Source: Cliona cf. orientalis (taxonomy: Eukaryota > Porifera > Demospongiae > Clionaida > Clionaidae). From it: 64,000 nucleotides of DNA. How positions within the stretch are numbered: the first letter of the stretch is position 1; every line of letters starts with the position of its first letter. The DNA is taken from positions 4,238,292 to 4,302,291 of the forward strand of contig OZ005697.1 in assembly GCA_963930775.1 (NCBI GenBank), in the 5' to 3' direction. The position numbers and the translations under genes are program-made. This document shows, piece after piece, positions 1-11,639 of the stretch. The notes under the pieces were generated by a model. The model made no database searches and was not told the DNA's origin. It saw only the letters and a program-made list of their open reading frames with translations.

Positions 1-134
1 ATGTCATAACAATTTTGAGACTCACTTCACAACATTTTTCTTCTTTTTCACATTTCCTTAATAGACATCTGACTCTGATCCAAAATTTCAATGATTATCG
101 TGCTCATTAAATGAGGAAACTTATTAAAACATAC

Positions 135-225
135 CTGTTCAGTGCTATAAAGAGTACCACAGATAGAACACTCAATATCAATGCAGTTACTGTTGTCAGA
201 GCTATCACAATAGACTTGATTCTTC
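135..225 (-). CDS. Candidate small cysteine-rich exon
   Basis: A 91-nt open stretch lies between a good acceptor (...TATGTAG) and a good donor (CAG|GTATGT). It encodes a peptide with YCDSSDNSNCIDIECSICG. The CIDI motif and the spaced cysteines resemble the exon starting at 5668 (SCIDIQ), so it may be a further or duplicated exon of the same minus-strand gene, which would then run off the left edge. This is inference from position and motif only. Confidence 0.4.
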
Positions 226-2787
226 CTACATAATAATATTATAATTATAGACATTGTAATCTCTAAGTTCTAAGGCGCCAAATTATTTCAACAAATTTAG
301 TAATACCTCTCTGCAGGGCTTAGCCTTTGAATTAGTGGGAGTTTGTGCAAATTAAAGGGAGGGAATTATACTATTAGTAGCTATACGTGGAAATTTCACT
401 GGACAAAGTTTTGCCAAGCCCACCTATTACACTTTTGTATTGCCCTTCATTTGCTATTGAGCTGACAGGTATTGTAGTAATCTTCCTCGTATAAGAAAAT
501 TAATGCTTAGAATTTCTTAATACTACACCTACTTATATCAAGTGCTTATATGTAGGCATAATAATAGTAATCTGTAAGAAATCTTAGATACATGTTTAGT
601 GCATTTTACTATCGCTACTATAACAGCTTAAGAATTTAAGTCTGGGGAAGAGGAGAGGGAGAATAAACCTTATGAAACCCTTAATCCCACTTGCTATTGA
701 GAATGTAGTGTTGTCAGCTACTGTTGTGATTTTGTATCTATGTTAGAAATATAATAATATTACTATGCCCATTAATTATTATATTATAATTATACCAAGA
801 TAGCATTTCATTGCTTGTTTAGAGCATAATACTTTTTCGCACCTCTGCAGCTTTGACAGTTTGAGGGTGCATGGTGGAGATACATGGGAAGGGAACTACA
901 TCATACCTGCTATTGAGAATGTAGAGTTGTCATCTGTTGTGGTACTGCTTACATCTGTATAAGAAATGTTGACAATTTTTATATTAATTATCCAATGATA
1001 CTAGTTGAGGCAACAACAATCAATAATCTGTAAAAAGTCTTGGATCTTTAGTGTATTTACTATCGCTACTATAACAGCTTAAGAATGAGTGAGTTTAGGT
1101 CTAGGGGAGAGGAGAACCTTATAAAATACTTCCACTTGCTATTGAGAATGCACGTACAGAGCACAAATTAAAATAACAGCCAGCCATCAGCCATTTTCCG
1201 TGCATTTCAACCAGATGGCCGCTTAAGCTACTTTTTTGGTTGGTCATAGTGTCCAGGCAAAAGTTTCCAAAGCTATACAACTACCTGTATGGTTTGGATA
1301 GAAATATCTACTCTCATTTATACAGTCTACTAGAATTTTATCTTACTTTTTATGTCAAAAAGGTGAGCAAACGAGCTCCTTAAAGTTTACGGTCATTTTT
1401 GCTGTTCATTCGATTGCTCAGTATTTATTTAGCCAAACACAATAAGTCAAAGTGCAATTGTTGTGCAAGATGTCCACGTGTACCTGTGGTTAAACTAATT
1501 GACCTTGTTTGTGGCTTCCTAGTACAGCCCACTAGCACTTGTACTCCCAGTTGTACAAGCATGGACTAGAGACAGCAAGGAATCTGGACTCAGTGGCATG
1601 TCCTAGCAAATGAAGCAAATGACCGACCAACTTGGGAATTGGTTGGCCATCATGGCGACCCATTTTGAAAAACTTATTTTGTCCTCTGCATGTAAAGTTG
1701 TCTGCTACTGTTGTGATTCTGTATCTATATAAGAAATGTTAGAAATATACTATGCCCATTATTTATATACCAAGATAGCATTAATTTTTATTACTCGTTT
1801 AGAGCATGCACTTTTTCGCACCTTTGCAGCTTTGATAGTTTGAGGGTGGTGGAGATGCATGGGAAGGGAACTATATCATATATACCTGCTATTGAAAATA
1901 TAGAGTTGTCGTCTGTTGTGGTATTCCTTGCATCTGTATAAACAGTAGCTATTTAGAATTTTTATATTAATTATCCAATGATACTAGCTGAGGCAATAAC
2001 AATCAGTAGCTACAGGACTCTTCTATATGGCAAGTATAATCTGATCTCTATGCTTTTATTAGTATTATACCAGGAACTGTAGTTGTGAGCTGCTCCATGC
2101 ATTTCTGTAGAGGTACTACTTGGATTCCAATCACATGATGTGCCCACCTATTATACCTTTGTATTACTCTTCATTTGCTATTGAGCTGTCGGGTATTGTA
2201 GTAATCTTCCTCATGTAAGAAACGCTTAGAATTTTTTAATACTACACCTAATTATAGTAATCTACTATAACAGCTTAAGAATGAGACTCAGTGAGTTTAG
2301 GTCTGGGGGAAAGGAGAGGGAGATTAAACCTAATAAAATACTTCCACTTGCTATTGAGAATGAATGTATAGAGGAACTACATCATACCTGCTATTGAGAA
2401 TGTAGAGTTATCATCTGTTGTGGTACTGCTTACATCTGTATAAGATTCTGAAGTGTTTAGAATTTTTATATTAATTATCCAATGATGCTAGTTTAGGCAA
2501 TAACAATCAGTAGCTACAGGACTCTCCTATGGCAAGGACAATCTGATCTAGGCTTTAGAAATGCTTAGACTTTTTTAATACTACACCTATTAATTATAGT
2601 AATCTGTAAGAAGTCTTAGATCTTTAGTGCATTTTACTATCAATACTAGCTATAACAGCTTATTAAAGAATGAGCGAGTTTAGGTTTGGGGTAGAGGAGA
2701 GGGAGATTAAACCTTATAAAAATTACTTCCACTTGCTATTGAGAATGTAGAGTTGTCAGATACTGTTGTGATTTTGTATCTATATAC

Positions 2788-3230
2788 TATACCGTAGACT
2801 CTGATTAATAAGCGCATGCGCTTATAGCGGTAAAAGTATGCGCTTAATATATGGCACATAACCACGCCCACTAACGTTTGGGCACGTGATGCATGCGAGG
2901 CCTGCTAGCACTAGCACTAGCGCTCGATCGATCGAGCACTTTAATGTTTACAGTTGCCGCTCAAGATGACGAGTGCTGGCTAGTTGTCGATCTTCTTGCA
3001 TGACAACGTTATTCGTGGCCATCATTTCTCCAAAGATAGCTGGACTCCAAATATATACTTTCCAGCCGTCAAGGTCACCGGTCAGGTTACGTTCATAGAA
3101 CGCCACGCCTATTAAGCGCATGCGCTTAATAAACAATAGCTTACAGTGTATGACAAGAAGAGGGCATGCGCTTAATAACTAATGTGCGCTTAATAGCAGG
3201 GTGCGCTTAATAACCAGAGTTTACAGTATA
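2788..3230. mobile_element. TIR element with GCGCATGCGCTTAAT subrepeats
   Basis: The ends are inverted: TATACCGTAGACTCTG at the left and the complement of TATACTGTAAACTCTG at the right, next to TA/TATA target sequence. Other copies of the host repeat run straight through this point without the insert. The motif GCGCATGCGCTTAATA recurs inside. No intact transposase is visible, so it is non-autonomous. Partial relatives lie at about 5822-5875 and 8205-8323. Confidence 0.7.
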
Positions 3231-3268
3231 TTATGTAAGAAATAATATATAACTATGCCCATCAATTT

Positions 3269-4264
3269 TATAAGGTAAAGGGCCCCTCTGTTGGACAGTA
3301 CCGTTTATTGGACATGCTGCGGATGATCATGTGCCACGAAGCGTACACATCTGCAATCCTTGTGTTTAGCCGTTTCAGTTAAAGCGCATTTATCCAGCTG
3401 CTGTTTGATACCCAAGAAGTTGGATAATTCCTTGTAGTTTGTCTCTAAATGCTGCTAGAAAGAGGTAAGGGTTTTATGCTAATGATATTTGTTGTGTTAT
3501 TTTTGGGATAAGTAAGAATTCTATGAAGTTAGACCACTCGCTAAAATTGTACCACTTAAGCAAAATTCATGATTTAGCAGTCATTTGAAAGCTAATTTTT
3601 TGCTCTTTCATGTTAACTACTGGTTTGTTATTATAAGGTACTGTGGTGTATAAGGGAGTGCTTTATATACGGACTATCCTTGCACCAGATAATGGACAAT
3701 TTCTTTTCTAGATCAAATTGGTGATGGCTGGCAATACCAGATGTAATTGGTCAACTGATGACTTGCAGGCTGCTGTTTCAGTGGTAAAAAACGACGAAAT
3801 CACACTTAAAAGAGCTGAAACTGTAAAACCTATAGATTAATGTTTCTTGTTGTAAATATTGTGTTTGGAGTCATAGTGTCTTACATTCTGTTGGTGTATA
3901 CAACAATTTTGGACTCGTTATCAAAATTTAAATTAGTGGTATGCAATTGATAACCATAAATTAATATTTCTTGGTATGACTGTATGATTTCTATCATGTA
4001 AATATTGCGTTTGTAGTCATAGTACCTTGTTTTCTTACTGTGTTCAACAATTGGACCGTTTGTCCAATAACTAGGACAAAAACGTGATGTACAAAAATAG
4101 GTGTCATTGTCTAACAAATGGTCCATTCATGTCAGGAATTGAGTTATACATTGTCTGATGTCCCTAAATTGTGGATCTCAAGTACGGTTTAGATTGGTAG
4201 AAAATTGTGGTGTATAGAGCCAATCAAACCTTAAGTGTCCAATACATGGACCCTTTACCTTATA
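3269..4264. mobile_element. Pogo-like DNA transposon remnant, ~1 kb
   Basis: Inverted ends TATAAGGTAAAGGG and CCCTTTACCTTATA sit at a TA-rich target, and uninterrupted copies of the host repeat show the empty site. Inside, 3724-3840 (+) encodes a 38-residue peptide with NWSTDDLQAAVSVVKNDEIT, which matches the pipsqueak/CENP-B-type helix-turn-helix found at the N-terminus of pogo/Tigger transposases. It is preceded by a plausible splice acceptor (TTTCTTTTCTAG). TGGACAA-type strings recur near both ends and could be transposase-binding sites. No DDE catalytic domain remains. Confidence 0.65.
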
Positions 4265-4352
4265 CCAAGATAGTATTTCATTGCTCATTTAGAGCATGCA
4301 CTTTTTCGCACCTCTGCAGCTTTGACAGTTTGAGGGTGGTGGAGATGCATGG

Positions 4353-4602
4353 CAAGGGTACAGACACCGGGGGGGGGGGGGGGGGGGGCTTTGGGGACTG
4401 AAGCCCCCCCCCCCCAAATATTTATATTTCATTTGGAACAATTATTGACTTGTATCAAATATTGGCTTTTATCAGTCAAAATTGCAATTCATGAGAATTT
4501 CTCCTCAAAAGTATTTTCAATAACAGGGCAGGGAATTTTCGCGCACTTTGTGCACAATGATCATCAAGCCCCCACATTATAAACTGTGTCTACACCTATG
4601 CT
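4353..4602. mobile_element. Short insertion with a long G/C homopolymer hairpin
   Basis: The host repeat reads GAGATGCATGG at the left and GGGAAGGGAACTAC at the right, and is continuous in the other copies. About 250 bp is inserted between them. It begins near GGTACAGACACC, contains a G run followed by a C run, and ends near GTCTACACCTATGC. It is probably a small non-autonomous element. I could not settle the exact ends. Confidence 0.45.
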
Positions 4603-5519
4603 TGGGAAGGGAACTACATCATACCTGCTATTGAGAATGTAGAGTAACTGTTGTCATCTGTTGTGGTACTGCTTACATCTGTATATAAGAAATGTTTAGA
4701 ATTTTTATATTAATTATCCAATGATGCTAGTTGAGGCAATAACAATCAGTAGCTACAGGACTCTTCTATGCCAAGGATAATCTGATCTCTATGCTTTAGA
4801 AATGCTTAGAATGTTTTAATACTACACCTAATAGTATTAATTATAGTAATCTGTAAGAAGTCTTAGATCTTTAGTGCATTTTACTATCGCTACTATAACA
4901 GCTTAAGAATGAGTGAGTTTAGGTTTGGGGGAGAGGAGAGGGAGATTAAACTTTATAAAAATTACTTCCACTTGCTATTGAGAATGTAGAGTTGTCAGAT
5001 ACTGTTGTGAGTTTGTATCTATAATATGTAAGAAATATATTACTATGCCCATTAATTTTAAATACCAAGATAGCATTTCATTGCTCGATCTTTTAGAGCA
5101 TGTACTTTTCGCACCTCTGCAGCTTTGACAGTTTGAGGGTGCATGGTGGAGATGCATGGGAAGGGAACTACATCATAATAATTATACCTGTTATTGAGAA
5201 TGTAGAGTTGTCATCTGTTGTGATGTTCCCGGTTACATCTATAATATAAGAAATGTTTAGAATTTTTATATTAATTATCCAATGATATACTAGTTGAGGC
5301 AATAACTAACAATCAGTATAGCTACAGGACAGTCACTCTTCTATGGCAAGGATAATCTGATCTCTGTACTTTAGTATTATACCAGGAATTGTAGTTGTGA
5401 GCTGCTCCATTTCTGTAGAGGTACCACTTGGAGTCCCATCACATGATGCAGAGTTATCAGATGGGTAATTCTCTGATCCACCATCTTCATCAACTTTGTT
5501 GCAAAATGTAAACAAGATA

Positions 5520-6943
5520 GTGATTAGTGCATGATTGTGTCTTCATGATACAGTTCGATTCTGTATCAACACAGTTGCTCTCACTACTGCAGACATGCCC
5601 CCCTCCCCCAAAATTATCTACAATTAACTGTATATCAATGCAGCTCTGATCAGTCCTGCACACGCATACTGCATGAATGTGTGTTGTAATAATTATATTA
5701 TACAAGTGCAAGGTTACCAGGGTACCATATTTATTGCCTGTAAGTTTTATCCATGCACAGAATTATGTAAACCAATGTGATGTTCTTGTCAGAGAAGGTA
5801 ACATGCTACCATATTTTTTCCCTATTAAGCGCATGCGCTTGTATCTCCACGGGAAAAAAACCTGCACTTAATAGTGAGGTGTGCCTATATATTATGTCAA
5901 GTCTAAACTCCTAACTTTATGTATGAATAAAGTTATGAGTCAAAATAGGCAAAAAAATTCAAGATTTGAAAGCCGGAAAGGACAAAATGGCAGGTAATTA
6001 GGGTGGGTGTGTCATTTTTGTCAAATTTGACCTTGCCATGGATGTCATCTTAGAAAGACTTGCTATTAGTGTCAGGCCTCAATGAATAAACTTTGATGTT
6101 TGACCCAATCTAAAAAGTTTTGCTCTCTTCGCTTGGAGCACTGTAGCAGTAGCATACCACGACTGTAGCTACTGTGATGTAAAGTTCATCTCATGATCAG
6201 TGATTGATCATGAGCATCAAGACTTGTCATTATCAAGGTTGAGAGTTGGTCTCAGGCTCTATCTATGTGATTGAGGCACTGAACGTAGACAGTGTATGTA
6301 CTATATTGACAATGTTTCACCACAAGCATTATGCAGCTACTGGGGATAATAATATTATGGTAAAGTATACTACTATATAATCTTACGTGTGCAGTACTGA
6401 TAATCATCATATCCGATTTTAGTTGTAGTGAAGCCCTGTCCACAGTCACAGGAACATATTCCATCGCCTGGAAGTATATCTCCAGTACAAATAGAATCAG
6501 GAGTATTAGAACATGAAACACCTGCATGATTTGTTTATATAATGGAAGGTGGGGGTAAATATTATATTACTGTGCAAAGATATAGTGACTACTCCCACTC
6601 TTGGTCAAATAGCTAATTTTGTACGATATTTTTGTATAATATATGTGTGTGATTTATCACTGTGAATGCGAGTCCACAGTTCTCCGTGTACTAGATATAA
6701 ATATTTAGTAACAATGATCGATCACTGCTTATATTGTGACACAATAACTTTAATAAGGATACACCCCAATGGAGGAAGGTTGATTAGTACTAAAGAGTTG
6801 ATTTTGAGGTGATCTTGAAGTATCGATGGTATTTTTATGGGTTTTAATGAGGTATTATAGACACCATTGTGGATATATAGCAATGAAGTACTGTGGGGAC
6901 ATGGGGGCATAATTGCAGGGTTCTGATTTTGCAGTGAATGGAG

Positions 6944-6977
<34 letters not shown>

Positions 6978-9900
6978 ATTCGCTCACTATTCAAGGAACC
7001 TTAGCCTATAGTATTGGTACTTTCTTAGGCCTGAATAATATGAGTCCAAAATATTTTTGTAAAATTAATATTGGCTGCATTGCTGACAGGTGCTCCTCCT
7101 ATACACTCCAGAACGCCATTGAAGGACGAAGCAAGGACTTACGTAATCGTGGCGCTGCTAAAGGATCGGTGTTTCTGTCTGCTGCTTAAGCTGCTCTCGC
7201 TCGCTAAAGGTAAAGCTAGCTACTACCTTGCACATGGTAGACCTAGCTAGACAGTACGCATAGACATCGTTATCTGGTGTGACCGACTCTCGCCCGTCCC
7301 CCAGACAGAACTGCTGCTGGCTGAAAACCCTTCAACTCCCACTTTTGAAGTCAATGATCGTGTTTTACCTCCGCTAACTGCAATTGTTGATTGAAAAGGG
7401 ACCTCATTATGTACATCCTATAAGAACTTAGAAAAATTCGAGAGGAGAAAAAAACCAAAGCGTAAAGCGAGATTTGAACCCGCTACATTCTATTCTCTAC
7501 ACACAAGAGCCCCAACCACTCAGATACCGCTGTTGTCACTGCTAGCAATTATTTCATCTATCTTATAGACCAACCCACCCTGCTACTAACGATTTGTAAC
7601 CCAGCCCCTCCCATCCATACCACATATATATAATGTATAATATACGCACGCATATTGGCTGATGATACGTAATTACATCATAACCACGCACCAATAATCT
7701 CTCTATACATAACGATTTTGATTGAAAAGTGGCTGCCAGATTTCAATCTATAATAGATATCATGTGTGACACTTAATAATAATAATAATATGTACTATAG
7801 AAATGGTCATGGCACAATACCTTTAAGGTCGCCATTCAACTTCTATTATTTCACCAACCCTAAAATATTAGCAATGCTGATTTGAAACATACATGTAATG
7901 GTTAATGCATATGCATAAAGGCGTCAATAAATGCGTGGCCCATTGATAAAAGAGCTGAAGGTTTGTCATTGACAAGTATAAACGATCCAACACTGACTCT
8001 TGGAGAAATTGACAATATATCCATGTTGACAGGAGTAAGATTAATATGATGCAATATTTATTAAAGAGGAAATCATACCACACTTAATCCATATGATCCA
8101 ATTTAACGTAAGAAATTAATATTGAACAATTTTCACAAAAATGTGTATGTGGAGTTATTGACGACCTTTACCAGAATAGTGCATGTTTCAAAGAAATCTG
8201 AACTCCACACACTTTCCAGCCAGTTATTGAAGTCAAGATCAGGGTTCATAGAACGCCACGCCTATTAAGCGCATGCACTTATTAAACAATATAGCTTATG
8301 GCGAGAAGGGAGCATGTGTGCTTAAGGTACCATTAAATTGCGTGGGCGTGAGGTGGGGGATATGACACCTAAACCACATCAAAGTCATTAGTGAGGTGCA
8401 TGTTGTGTAACCACGCCCTTTTAATTGCACAGGTCTCAGGGGTGTGGCTGCTAGAGCCGGAAGTGTTCATTTAATATCCTCCATGGACCGGAAGCCGAGC
8501 CGGAAGGGAGGGGCCAGGCCACGCCCAAAACAGCCCCACCCTGTTCCCCAAGGACCACCATTCTCAATCAAGTGCCTACTAACCACCGGATGTCCACCGG
8601 AAGCCCACAATCAATCCCAATTAAAACACACAGCTTCCTCAAGGCCAAAACACACACAAACACTTGGAGGCCGTTCTGCCACACCGCCCACGCAAGAGCT
8701 CACCTCATTTCCTGTGTGGGCGGAGTAACAACACGTCATCGCAACCACATCCGCTTCAAACCATCGTCAGCTTCCGTCCAGCCGTACAGGCCCCTCGATC
8801 GCACCGCCGTACAGTGCCTCATTAACGGACATGGCCTCACCTTTGACCTCCTGCCACGCCCCCAAAGCCTCCTGGACGGGTTCAAAGGTCACCACCGCAT
8901 CCGGGACACGCCCACCTATCGCCGCAGCCAAGTCCCCGGCCCCGATGTCCAAGCACTGGCCCGTGAAGCCACGCCCAATCGGAAGCAATAAAAACCTGCA
9001 TTAACGCACACGCACACACTGCACACAGTGCCAGGAACACGCCCACATGCTTAATTAGGCCTAATTAGCTTTTTTTTTTTGTCGTTGCGGTTAATAGTTA
9101 AGCAAGAATGCTTTGATCTTGCTTTGATGTGGGCAATTACCGGCCTTTTCTTCAGGGGCCACTTCCGGTCGCTAATTACACGCGCATAATCATCCCTGGC
9201 CGATTCTGGACACGCCCACCTTCGACCAAAAGCACTCGTATGGCCTCTTCGGCCACGCCCCTTCACGATTCGCTAATTGAATTAGCCATTCCTGACGCTC
9301 ACGCCCACGCAATTAAATGGTACCTTAAGGCCATATAAAATAACTTACTTGATTCTCATCCACCTTTTTCCAAAAAAATAGGGGCGGGAGGAGGCATTTT
9401 ATTTTTATTTTTTACTCATCAGGACACTAGAAAGAGCAGTATCTGGAGCATATTTTCGAGATATTAAATTTTGGTAAAGGGTCGCTACTGCGCACGCGCG
9501 ATAGCAATAAAATTCATAGAGGCGGCGTGTAAAAATTGGGACGGGCGGGGATGAGAATCAAGTAAGTTATTTTATACGGCCTAATAACCCGGCAGAGTCT
9601 ACAGTACATTCGATTACAATAATACCGTAGTCTCCTGGGCAAAGGCCCACTCCCAGATAAGCGCCCATCAGGGGCGTAGCCAGGATTTATAGAAAGGGGG
9701 GGCTGAGTATAAAAAAGAAGTGCGCGCGAAGCGCGCGAAAAAATTTGCAATTGACCACGCCGACTAATTATGTCACGTGACCATGGTTAATTGCATGCTC
9801 GTTATTACATGTACAGTATACTACAATTGTACTGCAGTCGACCACGCCCATCGTTTGACCTTTCGAACTCTTGTATCTTGGAGTGGTAGCTGCCTCGCTT

Positions 9901-11324
9901 AGCAGCTATGTGTCTGAACGAGCTTAAAATAGTAAGTATAGAAACTTATCCTTAGTGTTCTATATCATTTTAGTTACAAACTTTATTATAGTTTGTCGTG
10001 CAGCTTCAGCTTGTCAGGCCAAGCTATTGTATATCCATAGACAGTGGGCCCACTCACTGAGCCCACCATGGGAAGACAAAGGGGGGGCTCGAGCCCGCTG
10101 AGCCCTATGCTAGCTACGCCCCTGCCCATGTACCTCGGGGTCAATGTAGCAGCTTCTATACAAATGTACCGTATAGCGGGAAATTTTTGAGGGAGAAAAC
10201 TTTCGCGGATCGGTAGGAAAGGAGTATTTCACGGAGAAAACTTTCTCGGAATGTTAAAACTGGTCGCATAATGGGTGTGGCATGCCTAGAATTTCGTGGA
10301 GAAAACTTTCGCGGATGGCGGATGGCGGAAAAATCGCGAAATTCATGAAAGTTTTCCGCTATACGGTATGTCCTGGGTATAGACCCATGCGAGCCAAACT
10401 CGTGATGTAGCTTACCTGGAACACTACGGTAGGTACAGTAGTCGTTTCAAACCGATCAGTTAAGGTGACCTAACTAGTCCAAAAGCCAACAGCTCTTTGT
10501 GTCATATTATTGTCATTTTTGTGCTCATCGAAAGCGCAGAGATCACACTGTGTGCCAATATGGCGTTCATCGATCGGCAATTGCCGTCACGCGGAAATAT
10601 CATGATCCCACATACCTCGGTAGGTGCCCAATGCAAATGCAAATGAAAGGACAGCATAATCTTGGTATTTATGTTACTACTATCCACTACAAACTACAAC
10701 TCGCTTACTTTTCTTGGTTATAATGCAAGAAGTGTTCATGCGCAGATCAGAGATTTCTCGGCCTGTAATAGTTTGATATTTTGCTGTGAATATGCAATTG
10801 GACCCAACTTGAAGCCGTTGTTCTAGAATATACCACTGCCACACATCAGTTTCGGCAATATTTCTCACATCAGAAAGTAATGTCCCATCAAAGCAATCAT
10901 CACGCTCATAATATACCTACAATAAACTTAATATACAATCATACAGGATAAATCAATGATTACACACATACCTCATTGTCCACTGTACCACTGTGACAAC
11001 GAAACATTACATCAATTGAACGTGCATCTTTCCATAGACCTTGATTTTGATCAATGGTGCTGTATATCTTCAGCTTCATACCAGTAGTGCTCTCTGAGCA
11101 GAAGGCGCACATGGAGACTGGCATGTCTTCTGTTGCTGCAATATCCAACATTACATTGTATCAACAAGATTAGATGCCAAATTGAAATCCTAATCTCACG
11201 TTCAGCAACTTTCTTAGACTACTGTACACGTACTCTGTTCGAACTTACGTAGTGGGCAAGAATTGCTGCAGGGAAACACTAGAATTGCGCACAAAACACA
11301 CGCAATGAGCAATGTTCTCAGCAT
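5520..11324 (-). CDS. Secreted cysteine-rich protein, 5'-complete, 3' end unresolved
   Basis: Not recognised. Exon 1 (11324-11249) starts with ATG and encodes a classic signal peptide (MLRTLLIACVLCAILVFPCS). Exon 2 (11135-10972) and exon 3 (10916-10709) carry paired cysteines (MCAFC, RDDCFDG, GSNC, TSC). Exon 4 (6521-6387) is EGF-like, with CSCDCGQGF near its end. Exon 5 begins at 5668 (CRTDQSC, CSSESNC) and runs to about 5520, where I find no convincing donor. All joins use GT-AG sites and the phases agree (1, 0, 1, 1). The 4.2-kb intron between exons 3 and 4 holds several transposons. A frame at 5515-5333 (SASCDGTPSG region) may be a further exon. The product is presumably extracellular. 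I am confident of exons 1-3, fairly confident of exon 4 and unsure of exon 5. Confidence 0.6.
7399..7717 (-). mobile_element. TIR element carrying tRNA-Ser/Leu-like sequence, copy 1
   Basis: This 319-bp element is flanked by a perfect 12-bp duplication, TTGATTGAAAAG (7387-7398 and 7718-7729). Its ends are inverted relatives of ATCGTTATGTACAGACATCC. On the minus strand it contains an A-box-like string (CTGAGTGGTTGGGGC) and a T-arm with B box (GCGGGTTCAAATCTCGC) that can pair as a T-stem, as in class II tRNAs. A long direct duplication plus an internal Pol III promoter suggests a SINE. The inverted ends suggest a DNA element. Copy 2 is at 17246-18655. Confidence 0.65.
8205..8323. repeat. Fragment related to the 2788-3230 element
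   Basis: The strings TTCATAGAACGCCACGCCTA and TTAAGCGCATGCACTTATTA match about 3088-3140 of the element at 2788-3230 with a few changes. The fragment ends at the TTAA that borders the next element. Confidence 0.6.
8326..9324. mobile_element. TTAA-flanked non-autonomous element, ~1 kb
   Basis: The ends are long inverted repeats: GGTACCATTAAATTGCGTGG at the left, and its near-complement ending AATTAAATGGTACC at the right. TTAA lies on both sides (8322-8325, 9325-9328). TTAA targeting is typical of piggyBac and Kolobok elements. The interior is markedly GC-rich, with many CACGCCC strings and overlapping open frames on both strands (8572-8991 +, 8988-8767 -), none of which I recognise as a transposase. 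I treat these frames as a by-product of base composition. Confidence 0.6.
9329..9581. mobile_element. PIF/Harbinger-type MITE
   Basis: The ends are GGCCATATAAAATAACTTAC and its near-complement, with a 3-bp TAA duplication (9326-9328, 9582-9584). TWA target duplications and GGCC-starting ends are typical of PIF/Harbinger MITEs. The insertion used the right-hand TTAA of the preceding element. Confidence 0.75.
9669..10124. mobile_element. CAGGGGCGTAGC-end element with 5-bp duplication
   Basis: The inverted ends are CAGGGGCGTAGC and GCTACGCCCCTG. The flanking duplication CCCAT (9664-9668, 10125-10129) is perfect, and the other copies of the host MITE show the uninterrupted site (GCACCCATGTACC). 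G runs sit just inside each end. The ends resemble those at 40237-40518 and 42810-42995. Confidence 0.75.
10169..10366. mobile_element. TACCGTATAGCGGGAAA MITE
   Basis: The inverted ends are CCGTATAGCGGGAAA and TTTTCCGCTATACGG, with TA on each side (10167-10168, 10367-10368). Internal repeats of GAGAAAACTTTCGCGGA are visible. The TA duplication points to a Tc1/mariner-class donor. Confidence 0.75.
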
Positions 11325-11639
11325 ACTGACAGAACACTATCACCAGGTCTGCATCAGCTCACCCAGTGCACGACTGGGCTTGATATATATAACGATCCAA
11401 TATTATTCCTCTTACGTGTTAGGGCGGGAATGCTTGGTATGACATTGTAGTGATCACGTATTAATTACTATACGTACACTCTGGTCATGGAACAGTACAT
11501 TCCACGCATGCCCAAAGCTAGTAGCAATTGACATCATTACATGCCCAGTACCAATTTACTTTTCTGCGGTTATTAGGTAATGATGACATAATCTACGAGG
11601 TGATTGCCTGAAAATCGGTATAATAATTATTTAGTGTAG

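Larger units (their letters stand above)
300..5500. repeat. Diverged repeated ~0.8-1 kb block, four copies, with insertions
   Basis: Landmark strings recur in the same order: CACCTCTGCAGCTTTGACAG (about 841, 1822 variant, 4309, 5111), TGCTATTGAGAATGTAGAG (many), and AGGCAATAACAATCAGTAG (from about 2000). Spacing between landmark copies is about 980, 2490 and 800 bp. The long spacing falls to about 820 when the elements at 2788-3230, 3269-4264 and about 4353-4602 are subtracted. A piece of apparent exon sequence near 5400 (CATTTCTGTAGAGGTAC) also recurs near 2110. This is an old tandem duplication inside an intron or gene end, later invaded by transposons. Confidence 0.75.
9623..10431. mobile_element. 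TACCGTAGTGTCC-family MITE holding two younger insertions
   Basis: The ends are TACCGTAGTCTCCTGGG and the complement at 10421-10431 (CACTACGGTA), with TA next to them. Relatives lie at 34974-35150, 44666-44848 and 51855-52013, all sharing the GTAAGCACCCATGTACC / GGGGTCAATGTA core. Elements at 9669-10124 and 10169-10366 are inserted inside this copy. The family is probably Tc1/mariner-like given the TA ends, but no transposase is present. Confidence 0.7.

Noticed and set aside
6722-7189. Open frames with poly-Gly / poly-Pro from a ~30-bp C run
   Set aside because: They are products of the homopolymer; no splice context or conserved sequence.
7455-7540. A functional tRNA gene
   Set aside because: The acceptor stem does not pair, the anticodon arm is poor, and the sequence recurs inside a mobile element.
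7868-8083. Minus-strand frame with hydrophobic N-terminus, and an alternative frame (SISPRVSVGSFILVNDK)
   Set aside because: No acceptor upstream of either frame and no family match; it does not fit the phase of the neighbouring exons.
8444-8991. Overlapping plus-strand frames of 94 and 139 codons
   Set aside because: They lie wholly inside the TTAA-flanked element and owe their length to high G+C; no recognisable domain.
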